A stretch of DNA of 64,000 bases, from assembly GCA_033557465.1 (NCBI GenBank), contig CM066035.1:245476869-245540868 (forward strand), read 5' to 3'. Shown here piece after piece: positions 56,013 to 64,000 of the stretch (positions are counted from its first letter, which is position 1; the number at the start of each line of letters is the position of its first letter). This DNA comes from Ichthyophis bannanicus (Eukaryota > Chordata > Amphibia > Gymnophiona > Ichthyophiidae). The position numbers were made by a program, and so were the translations under genes. The notes beneath the pieces are model-generated. The model searched no databases, was not told where the DNA came from, and saw nothing but the letters and a program-made list of their open reading frames with translations.

Positions 56013-57612
56013 ACATCCAAGGGTGGTGAAAGAACTGAAATATGCGATTGCAGACCTGCTATTAGTAATCTGTGAACTATCATTAAAATCATCTCTAATA
56101 CCTGAAGATTGGAGAATCGCCAATGTAACACCAATTTTTAAAAAGGGTTCCAGGGGTGATCTGGGAAACTACAGACCGGTGAGCCTGACATCAGTACCGG
56201 GAAAAATGGTAGAAACCATCATAAAGAATAAAATTACTCAGCATGTAGATAGTCATGACCTAATGGGAGACAGCCAACATGGCTTTAGACTTGTCTTACT
56301 AATCTGTTATGTTTTTCTGAAGGTGTGAATAAACAGGTGGACAAAGGTGAGTCGGTTGATATAGTGTATCTGGACTTTCAGAAAGCCTTTAACAAGGTCC
56401 CTCATCAGAGACTTTTGGCAAAACTAAAGAGTCATGGGATAGGAGGCAGTGTACTATTATGGATCAGGAACTGGTTAAAAGATAGAAAGCAGAGGGTAGG
56501 GCTAAATGGCCAATTCTCCCAATGGAGAAAGGTGAATAGTGGTGTACCCCAGGGATCTGTGCTGGGTCCGCTGCTTTTTGACATATTCATAAATGACCTA
56601 GAAAGTGGAACAACAACGAGTGAGGTTATCAAATTTGCAGATGACACAAAACTATTTAAAGTTATTAAAACCGAAGAGGATTGTGGAAAATTGCAAGAGG
56701 ATCTTGATAAATTGGAAGACTGGGCATCAAAATGGCAGATGAAATTTAATGTGGACAAGTGCAAAGTTATGCACCTAGGGAAGAACAACCCAAACTATGG
56801 TTACATGATGCAAGGTTCCACATTAGGAACCAACACCCAGGAAAAATATTTAGGTGTCATTGTGGATACCATGTTAAAACCCTTGGCCCGGTGTGCAGCG
56901 GCGGCCAAGAGAGCAAATAGAATGCTAGGTATCATAAGGAAAGGAATGGAAAATAAAACAAAAGATATTATGCCTCTATATCGTTCCATGGTGAGACCGC
57001 ACCTTGAATACTGTGTGCAATTCTGGTCGCCGTATCTTAAAATGGATATAGCGATTTTAGAAAAGGTTCAGAGAAGAGCCACCAAAATGGTAAAGGGGAT
57101 GGAAGGATACTCCTATGAAGAAAGGCTAAAAAGGTTTGGGCTCTTTAACCTGGAAAAGAGACAGCTGAGGGAGATATGATAGAAGTCTATAAATTAATGA
57201 ACGGAGTGGAATGGGTAAACGTAGATCGATTGTGTACCTTATCAGAATATAGAAAGACTAGGGGACATGCAATGAAGCTACAGGGTAAACTATTTAAGAC
57301 TAATAAAAGAAAACATTTTTTCACTCAACGTGTAATCAAACTCTGGAATTTGTTACCGGAGGATGTAGTAAAGGCTGTTAGTGTAGCTGGGTTTAAAAAA
57401 GGTTTAGACAAGTTCCTGGAGGAAAGGTCCATAAACCATTATTAAGAAGGGACCCAGGATATCAATGCTTGACCCAGTACAAGCATTGTGGAACCTGTGT
57501 CTTTTGGAGAAACTGCTAGGTACATATGACCTAGATTGGCCACTGTTGGAAACAGGATACTGGGCTTGAGGACCTTGGTCTGACCCAGTATGGCATCTCT
57601 TATGTTCTTATT

Positions 57613-57894
57613 CCTTTGTGACAAAGTAATCTTCCATTGCATAGACTTGTTTCCATCACTACTGATGGAACAAGAGCAATGACAGGTGAGGTTAACGGTT
57701 TCATAGCCCTCTGTAGACAGCATGATGACTTCCCACTGCATCATTCACCAGCAAGTTTTGGCAAGCAAGAGACTCAATACAAAGACTCTCATGGACATCA
57801 CTTTCAAAATTGTAAATTCAGTTTGTGGAAGATCACTTCAAAGACAGCTTTTCAATCTTACTCTTGATGAAGGGGCAGCGGAAATCATTTTGCA
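57613..57894 (+). pseudogene. hAT transposase, middle piece 2
   Basis: Resumes with a LPLHRLVSITTDGTRAMTGE block (second catalytic Asp region, TTDG), then GFIALCRQHDDFP. After one frameshift near 57,740 the frame shows CIIHQQVLASKRLNT and RQLFNLTLDEGAAEIIL. It stops at the Penelope-like insertion after the HTDVR motif. Confidence 0.85.
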
Positions 57895-57908
57895 CACAGA
57901 TGTAAGGT
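57895..57908. repeat. target duplication of the Penelope-like element, left
   Basis: CACAGATGTAAGGT; identical copy at 60,505-60,518. Confidence 0.95.
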
Positions 57909-57984
57909 TAAGCCATATATAGAAAATTATTTTGCTCCAATACCCGGAACTTTAAACTATTACTCATTCCCAGAGCTTGAACAT

Positions 57985-59007
57985 CAGTATCAATATCTAT
58001 GTGAAGCCCACCGATTATTAGGGGATGAAAACACCTATAAAGTTTTAACGGAGGATCCGACTCAGAGGCTACAAGAGCGCATTAAACGCCTTACGTCAAC
58101 AGCCCATCACGATAAGATTATTAGCAATAAGGAATATCATTTTTTGAATTGTTTGGATCCTAGACGGGCAGTGTTTTATATAGTGCCAAAGATCCACAAG
58201 AGTTTGGAAAATCCACCAGGACGACCCATAGTGTCTACTAAGGGGTCACTTCTTGAACCCCTTTCGATCTATTTAGACACCTTCTTGCGACCACTGATTC
58301 CTAATATACCGTCATATGTACGAGACACGATGCACTTCTTGCAAACACTGGCCAATCATGCCCGTTGGGCAGGGATGATGGATATTTGGTTAGTAACCCT
58401 TGATGTCAGTGCCCTGTATACAAATATCCCTCAGGATAAAGCTTATGAAATTACTTTGAGAGCGTTGACAGCATGGGGTGATCTCTCGGAGAAACATCTT
58501 ACATTTATGGAGGAAATAACACAGTTGGTGCTTTTTCATAATCATTTTCAATTTGGAGAACGAATTTACCACCAGAAGATTGGAGTGGCCATGGGCGCGA
58601 CATGCGCCCCATCAATAGCTAATCTCTTTATGGGATCCTTTGAAGAGCGTTGGTTAAAACAATCGGAATTTACTTCACATATAAAACTCTGGTGTCGATA
58701 TATAGATGACATTTTTGTCATCTGGGAAGGACAGGTATCGCATTTACTCCAGTATGTGGAATGGTTGAACATGAGAGAAGATTCAATTAAATTTACCTGC
58801 ACCTACAATCAGGAAGTTAACACGTTTTTGGATGTGGAAGTGAAACCAGGGGAAGGTGAATGGATCACCACAGTACACCATAAATCCACCGATAGGAATG
58901 CATTACTCCACTATTCTAGTATTCACCCGAAAGTGTTAAAAAAACGGGCTTCCATTTTCGCAGTTCCTCCGATACAGGAGGAACTGTTCAAGTATACAAG
59001 ATTTTAA
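57985..59007 (+). pseudogene. PLE reverse transcriptase
   Basis: Open from about 57,985 without an ATG until 58,144. Blocks in order: AVFYIVPKIHKSLENPPGRP, RPIVSTKGSLLEPLSIYLDT, LVTLDVSALYTNIPQDKAY (motif A), VAMGATCAPSIANLFMG (motif B), WCRYIDDIFVIW (YIDD at 58,699-58,710, catalytic motif C). PLE RTs are telomerase-like; the protein would copy PLE RNA at a nicked target. A frameshift near 59,007 separates it from the endonuclease. The N-terminus seems short. Confidence 0.9.
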
Positions 59008-59009
59008 AT

Positions 59010-59778
59010 GTCAGGCCAAGATATTAAAAACTAAATTTTACGATAGGGGATATCCCCACCATATAGTGGAATGGGCTTATAAACGGGCCTTGTTTAACAA
59101 TCGTGACCAGTTATTAACACCACATGCATCCCGTTCGGATGAGACAGTAATGAATCTGGTGACGAAGCACTCTCCGTTTAACAGCAGCATCCAAAAAATA
59201 TTAAACATGAACGTGCTCCATAGTGTTTCCACGTTTAAGAATGTGAGAATACAATGTGTCTGGCAAAGGCACCGTAACTTCAAAGAAGTGTTCAGTCCTA
59301 CCAAGTTACGAATTATGAATGATAGCACATTGAATCAACCGGCGGGCCATTTTCGTTGTGGGGCATGCCAAATGTGTGAGGTTACTAAGGAAGTTACTTC
59401 GTTTGAATATCATGGAAAAACCTACAAATTGCGGCATCACACAACCTGTAATACAGCATATGTAGTATATGCTATAGAATGCCCTTGTAAAAAATTATAC
59501 ATTGGAAAAACATCCCGACCATTTAAAGTTCGACTGGCAGAACATCGTAGCAGGATAAAATGTAAGACGCTGGCTGCACCAATAGTTGAACACGGTCTTC
59601 AGGAACATCATAAATTTGAAGAATTACAATGCTTTTGTATCGACAGCAATACAACAGGATCTGAGGGTAGATCTTGAGATCAAGCATTAATAGTGATTGA
59701 ACAGAGATGGATTTTCACGCTACAGTCGGTGCAACCAGGAGGGCTTAATTCACAAATTGACTGGAACCTGTGTGTTTA
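59010..59778 (+). pseudogene. PLE linker and GIY-YIG endonuclease
   Basis: In the next frame: WAYKRALFNNRDQLL and VTKHSPFNSSIQKIL, then a Cys-rich block (FRCGACQMC), then the endonuclease with VVYAIECPCKKLYIGKTSRP (the YIG part at 59,498-59,506) and RLAEHRSRIKC. A stop at 59,675 ends the frame, but a third frame continues with EQRWIFTLQSVQPGGLN, the usual PLE C-terminus. So at least two frameshifts; inactive. Confidence 0.88.
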
Positions 59779-60084
59779 AAGTAGGATCGGTGGGAAGCCA
59801 TCAGCTATATAAACCCGCCCAGAGAGAGGACCGCATGCGCGGCATTGTTAGAAACAAACGGTTTGGAAAGATACGAGTGAGCAGCAAAGATGTTTATGGT
59901 ATGTGCTTCTGTTGCAGTACTGCATATATCGATATGTGAATAGTGGCATTTAACTGCTGTTTGAAGTAAGAGTACTAACTTATGATTCCCTGTTCAGAGC
60001 GCGACGAACGCATGATTCATATGAAGCAATGGAAAGAATCTACTTTCTGGAACCAATGAAGTGAGGACGAGTTGGAAAGTCTTA

Positions 60085-60141
60085 GCCCCTGATGAAACAG
60101 TGTGGCAGTGAAACGCAGCAGCACTGAAACTGGCGTTGGGC
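60085..60141 (+). ncRNA. hammerhead-ribozyme-like motif in the PLE terminal region
   Basis: Core CTGATGA (60,089-60,095) and GAAA (60,110-60,113) are present. Stem I: GCCC (60,085-60,088) with GGGC (60,138-60,141). Stem III: CGC (60,114-60,116) with GCG (60,133-60,135) plus CAG/CTG. The A-U pair next to GAAA leads to a G-T-T cleavage triplet ending at 60,137. Stem II (60,097-60,109) is weak, with one A-A mismatch and an extra A. PLEs are known to carry type I hammerheads in their terminal repeats. Confidence 0.6.
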
Positions 60142-60504
60142 ATTTTTTGAAGATAAGCACTCATTTACTCTCTTTGTATAAGTTCCATTTTTTGCAAATG
60201 TCTTAGAAGTTAAAAAGTTGATAATACCTTACAAGTTGAATGAGGACGATTAAGCAACGTATGGGTCATTGATGCAAAGCAGAGCAAGAGGTCGTTACTA
60301 GATAAAGACCGAGGCTCTTTGAAGTCTGAGACCTGTTGCTTTTAATAATACTAAAATACATTTTATACATCATGTTCAAGCTCTGGGAATGAGTAATAAT
60401 TTAAAGTTCCGGGTATTGGAGCAAAAAAATTTTCTATATATGGCTTAACAGTGAAATTGCTCCAGCAAAACTAGACCATATAATTGTGTTGTGGTATAAC
60501 AAGC

Positions 60505-60518
60505 CACAGATGTAAGGT
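60505..60518. repeat. target duplication of the PLE, right
   Basis: CACAGATGTAAGGT, identical to 57,895-57,908. Confidence 0.95.
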
Positions 60519-61335
60519 GGCTAAATAGGCACAAATTTCTGCAAAGATTTCGGGATTTGCTGAATGAAATAAGAGGTTTTTTGAAGGAGTGGGGATTTGA
60601 CCAAGCAGAGTTGGAAGATGAGGAGTGGTTATGTGATCTGGCATTTCTCGTTGACTTTACAGGTGAACTAAGTGATATGAACCTTGAACTACAAGGTAAA
60701 AACAAATGCATTGGTGAGATGATAAGTACAGTTTCATCCTACAAGAGCAAATTTGAGCTAATGATAACTCACCTTGCAAACAACACTTTTGATCATTTTC
60801 CTAATACGCAGGACCATCTGGGACAATATCCAAATTTTATTTTTCAGAACGAGAAGTATGTTACAAAAAGCTGTTCTGTTATCCAGAAATTCGAAAATAG
60901 ATTCTGTGACTTCCAAAAAATTGGAACAGTTGTGGAGTACTTGTTATGCCCATTCAAAGTATATGTGGACATTAAAGAAACTGCAGCTGCTATCAGTAAA
61001 AATTACTCATTGAACAAGCCATCTCTTGAAAACGAAATATTAACCCTTAAAAATGACATTTTTCTCAAGACCCATGCTGAGCAAGAATCGTTTTGGATGC
61101 TAGTGCCTAGAGACAATTTTCCCAACTTGAGAAGATGCAGTGAAGCTGTACACTCCTGTTTCGGTTCAACTTATTTGTGTGAATCTGCGTTTTCCCCATC
61201 TGAAAATGACAAATAGTACACAACGTTCCAACATGACAGATGAACATCTCCAGGATTCCCCGAGACTGGTCCTCACGCAATATTCACCCAATTTCAAAAA
61301 GCTGGTGGATGAAATGCAGGCTCAGACGTCTCACT
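60519..61335 (+). pseudogene. hAT transposase, C-terminal piece with dimerisation domain
   Basis: After the PLE the protein continues WLNRHKFLQRFRDLLNEIRG, then LEDEEWLCDLAFLVDFTGEL and NLELQGKNKCIGEMISTVSS. The C-terminal hAT dimerisation region follows, with FPNLRRCSEAVHSCFGSTYL and CESAFSPSEN near 61,195. A frameshift near 61,205 then gives NSTQRSNMTDEHLQDSPRL and the terminal residues to about 61,335. With the other pieces this spans a whole hAT-Charlie-type transposase; none of it can be made from this copy. Confidence 0.88.
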
Positions 61336-61700
61336 AATGAGCAAGAGCGAAATATTAAAGATTGAGTATTGATCCAGGCTGATCTTGCACAAACTAAATT
61401 TAACACAAATTACTCAATAAAAGTTAAAGAAAGTTATTACTCAATAAAACTTTAAGAAAAAATGTACTTTCCATTTCCCCTCGCAGTTCTTACTGGATTT
61501 TCTTCTCTCTGTTTTGCTTTTTGCTTAATTTGCTTAACAGCTGATCACATCCAAGTAAATGACAGAAGATTCATTAAAAATGGGGGGGGGGGGGGAATCC
61601 TCCAACTTTATTGGGTTAAAATTTAATTTGAAACTTAATTTTCATGGTGGTAGGTCACCGGCACTTTTGGCCGGAAAAAGTAGATCACGACCTGTTTGAA

Positions 61701-61714
61701 GTTGGACATGCCTG
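61701..61714 (-). repeat. hAT right terminal inverted repeat
   Basis: GTTGGACATGCCTG, perfect inverse of the left end. Confidence 0.95.
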
Positions 61715-61722
61715 CTCTAGAC
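61715..61722. repeat. hAT target duplication, right (CTCTAGAC)
   Basis: Identical to 50,753-50,760. Confidence 0.95.
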
Positions 61723-62261
61723 TATTACTGCTATACAAGTGCTAAAACAGCAGGATATCCACAAATATCTCTTCAGACTCCTCCAGGGTCTGTTTTCTTT
61801 TCAGCTTCTCTTTTATCTGTTAGGCCAAGCCAGCCTAGGAATCTCTTCTCCTTAAACAGGCCTCAAAGAAATACTCACTTGTCCTTTGCTTCTTTAACAG
61901 ACAGTTAATAATTAATTCACTTCAAGGGCAATTTGATGAGGGTTGGCTAGATTTATGCACAATTTTCATGTGTGTATTTTGTGCTTATTTGATAAAATAA
62001 GGTGCACACACTTTACTTTATAAAATAGGGTCAGAAATGGAAAAAGCATGTAAATTTCAGGGGCTAGCGCCTATGCCACCCTATGACTGGTGTAAACGCA
62101 CATGCCTATATTTTCTGAGAATGTGCTTAAATTATGGTATTTTATAACTTATGTGCATAACATTGCGCTTTGCCTACACTCCACCGAAAGTCCTGCCCCT
62201 GCACATGCTAACTTTGCAAGCATGCGTGATTGGCCCAAAGGGTATACTTACAAAATATGCA
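61723..62261. other. no gene recognised
   Basis: Flank of the hAT insertion. From about 61,950 there are MITE-like AT-rich words (TTTATAAAATA, TTTATAACTTATGTGC), but no clean element can be delimited. Confidence 0.4.
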
Positions 62262-62366
62262 AAAAATCAATGTGTGCCTTCGAGTCTGGTAACCCAGCAG
62301 CTCCTGGGTTTTCTTGGAAGTGTGACCGGAAGTAGATTGCCAGGCCTTTCTTCTGAGGCAATGGAT
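62262..62366 (-). mobile_element. SINE fragment (RTE-type tail)
   Basis: ATGTGTGCCTTCGAGTCTGG, CTCCTGGGTTTTCTTGGAAG and CGGAAGTAGATTGCCAGGCC match the tail part of the SINE at 46,144. The tRNA-like head is missing. Confidence 0.75.
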
Positions 62367-63267
62367 AGCTACTACCTAAAGATATGTGCATAAGTGCACC
62401 CAAACCACTAAAATACTGTGCTTTATGTGTGTATATGGCACATATCTTCACACAACTTGTTATAAGATTACCTTGTTTGTGTCTCTCTTACAGGATAAGG
62501 CCTCCTTAGCCAAACACTGGCAAGTTTTCCAGGATTTTATCTGGCAGTGCCGTTTATACCTCCTTCCAAAAACACATACAGGGAACATCCACTCTGTAAT
62601 AGACACTTTAGCCCTGTGTACATTACATCACTTCATTACCCTCTCAGATTATGAGCAGGGCTCCAGCAGTTTCCTCACTTAAAGACAGAGGAACATTTTG
62701 GGGCCCATCTCCAATTATATTTCTAATAGATTTAGATATTCTTAATAATGTCCCATGAATCTTACCTTAGAGCTTGAATCCTGTAGCTTGAAATGGACCT
62801 AGGAAGCGATTTCCAAACTGCTCTCCTAGGTGCAAAGTCTCACAACTCCTTGTGTCTAAAATGCAATATCACAGCACCTCCCCCTACCAGCAGAGGACTC
62901 TCGCACAGCTTCAAGGGAACGTTGGTGGGAAATAAATCTCAGCTGCACACTGATTAACCAGCTGTTACACAAAGTTCATTCAAAGATACTGACCTTAACT
63001 TCCTTCATAGGATCTGATTGCAATCAAATCAGGGGGTTGAGTCACTCTCACAGAATGATGAAAATTTCTGTTACACTTCCCTGTGGCCTTGTCACAGTAA
63101 AGAGAATGTATGACAACCTAAACATTTATCAATGAATATTCCCCACACTTGATAAAGTTTATTTTTGGCTGCTTCTAGGGAACTTTGGCACACTGCACAA
63201 TTTGCAACAGAATCTACATATTCTATTATCATGGCCTGTTCCAGGGAACATGGAAGCAAGCAATAAA
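62367..63267. other. no gene recognised
   Basis: No coding motif or classifiable repeat seen. Confidence 0.4.
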
Positions 63268-63473
63268 AAGGGGCCCATTTATCAGAATGTGTTAAGAGCT
63301 GCAGTCAAAGTGCACGAGAAACAAAAATTAACCCACAGTAAACATTGGGGGTATTTCCTGCACTTCAGGGAAAGCAGCCACACAGCTAATACATGGCAAA
63401 GGATGCACATTAATGACACAGCGCTAATGTGGAACACAGTTGGATACACCTCTGATTTAGGGTTGCAAGCTAG

Positions 63474-63642
63474 CTCCAGATTGCCCGACAGGATTGATCC
63501 AGTCCTGGGTTTACCCCAATGCATACAGGGACTTGTAGTCTTGGTCTTCTTATGGAGTGCAATAGAGAAATCAGAACTACATGTTCCTGCTTGCAATGAG
63601 GTTAATCCAGGACTGGATCAAGTCTATTGGGCACAACTGGAG
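63474..63642. repeat. foldback repeat
   Basis: The left arm 63,474-63,540 (GATTGATCCAGTCCTGGGTT, ACAGGGACTTGTAGTC) is mirrored by the right arm 63,574-63,642 (GAACTACATGTTCCTG, AATCCAGGACTGGATCAAGT), with a 33-bp spacer. It sits inside another MITE-like stretch starting at about 63,270 (GGGCCCATTTATCAGAATG). Confidence 0.6.
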
Positions 63643-64000
63643 CCAGTTAGTACTCCTACTCTGAATATGTAGTTCACTGTTCCATGTTATCTGCCATGTT
63701 AGCTGTTAACTTGCATTCATGGCACCACGATAACTGCAAGGCTCACTCCCTGCCCCTTCCTAGCCCCTTACATGAACTGCTATCTTAAAAGAACAGGACG
63801 CCTAAGAGAGAAGTGCAAAAGGCACCCATTTTAAGCATATGTTATTAAACAAATGCACCCATGTGCCTTTATCAAATACGCTCCCTGCTCCTCTAGAAAA
63901 TAAATGCCAACGAGCACATTTACACCTGTTTTTGAGCAGGTATAATTGCATGAATGTATTCTATGGGTGTACTCGCACATTTTATAAAATATGTCGATGG

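Larger units (their letters stand above)
54379..57445 (+). pseudogene. CR1 ORF2 (endonuclease and RT), broken
   Basis: 54,379-54,774 is the endonuclease C-terminal half (GVYYQPPGQNEQ, VIIMGNFNYPGIDWV, ILDLVLSGTPDLV). 54,771-55,419 is the linker. After the L2 insert come 55,963-56,328 (PEDWRIANVTPIFKKGS, NYRPVSLTSVPGKMVE) and 56,325-57,179 (IVYLDFQKAFNKVPHQRL, SGVPQGSVLGPLLFDIF, KFADDTKLF with the ADD motif). 57,176-57,445 is the C-terminus. At least four frame changes and the L2 insertion inactivate it. Confidence 0.9.
54355..57612 (+). mobile_element. CR1 LINE, near-complete ORF2, inserted in hAT
   Basis: The longest CR1 in the window. It starts inside the endonuclease (VESLWIEIPCKKGKAMAVGV) and ends at the 3' block (GACCCAGTATGGCATCTC, then TTATGTTCTTAT). 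An L2-like LINE is nested at 55,493-56,006. Its subfamily has the ATAAGAACATAAG end. Confidence 0.9.
57909..60504 (+). mobile_element. Penelope-like element (PLE) with GIY-YIG endonuclease
   Basis: About 2.6 kb between perfect 14-bp target duplications. It carries an RT and a GIY-YIG endonuclease domain, the defining PLE pair. The first 76 bp (57,909-57,984) reappear inverted at 60,372-60,447 with two mismatches; 57 bp of tail follow. The region after the ORF (about 59,780-60,504) acts as the terminal repeat zone and holds a hammerhead-like motif. Inserted into the hAT transposase between HTDVR and WLNRHKFL. Confidence 0.9.
50761..61714 (+). mobile_element. hAT transposon expanded to about 11 kb by nested insertions
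   Basis: Terminal inverted repeats CAGGCATGTCCAAC (50,761-50,774) and GTTGGACATGCCTG (61,701-61,714) are perfect, with an 8-bp target duplication on the outside. The transposase runs on the plus strand in four separated pieces, in correct order. Insertions, in order, are an L1-like remnant (52,019-54,083), itself carrying a CR1 (52,674-53,614); a CR1 (about 54,355-57,612), itself carrying an L2-like LINE (55,493-56,006); and a Penelope-like element (57,909-60,504). Removing them leaves about 3 kb, a normal size for an autonomous hAT. Confidence 0.93.

Noticed and set aside
51605..61335. A domesticated host gene of GTF2IRD2/ZBED type
   Set aside because: Terminal inverted repeats and the target duplication are intact, and the frame is split by four insertions and frameshifts, so it is a dead transposon rather than a host gene.
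1..64000. CRISPR arrays, bacterial operons or a defence system
   Set aside because: All evidence points to vertebrate nuclear DNA: LINEs, SINEs, LTR provirus, microsatellites; no spaced short repeats of CRISPR type.

Overview
The window looks like non-coding, transposon-saturated DNA of a tetrapod vertebrate. I found no convincing host gene: every long reading frame belongs to a mobile element. The best guess is an amphibian, most likely a caecilian. The repeated CR1 LINE 3' end (a tail rich in ATAAGAACATAAG, then a GGGTCAGACC block, seen on both strands), the mix of CR1, L2-like, RTE and L1/Tx1-like LINEs with Tc1, hAT and Penelope elements, and the foldback MITEs all fit that. The species is an inference; it was not searched.

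Layout. Bases 1-29,440 hold LINE remnants (L1-like at 905, CR1 at 3.6, 4.8, 8.7-12.3 and 14.7 kb, RTE at 5.7 kb, L2-like at 6.8, 16.8, 18.3, 22.4 and 26.0 kb), foldback or MITE-like repeats, tRNA-derived SINEs, and a Tc1-like transposon (23,517-25,459) inside an L2-like LINE. Bases 29,441-39,832 are one complete gammaretrovirus-like provirus. It has two 664/665-bp LTRs differing by two substitutions and one 1-bp indel, a 4-bp CTAC target duplication, a tRNA-Gly(UCC) primer-binding site, gag disrupted by a SINE and a frame change, one uninterrupted pro-pol frame in phase with gag after a TAG, env with a single in-frame stop, and a polypurine tract.

Bases 40,640-50,510 hold a large palindromic repeat, a fairly complete CR1 (42.0-43.9 kb), SINEs, and an internally deleted CR1 that itself carries SINEs. 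Bases 50,753-61,722 are one hAT transposon (14-bp perfect terminal inverted repeats, 8-bp CTCTAGAC duplication) expanded to about 11 kb by later insertions: an L1-like element containing a CR1, a CR1 containing an L2-like LINE, and a Penelope-like element with a 14-bp target duplication, reverse transcriptase, GIY-YIG endonuclease and a hammerhead-ribozyme-like motif. The transposase coding sequence can be followed across these interruptions. Bases 61,723-64,000 carry only SINE and foldback fragments.

How the parts relate. The nesting gives an insertion order (hAT before L1, CR1 and Penelope; CR1 before L2-like; provirus before its SINE). Two SINE types share one tRNA-like head but end in different tails, one matching the 3' end of the L2-like LINEs, the other that of the RTE LINE, which suggests each used a different LINE partner. 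All positions come from reading by eye; boundaries without a stated target duplication are approximate to tens of bases.
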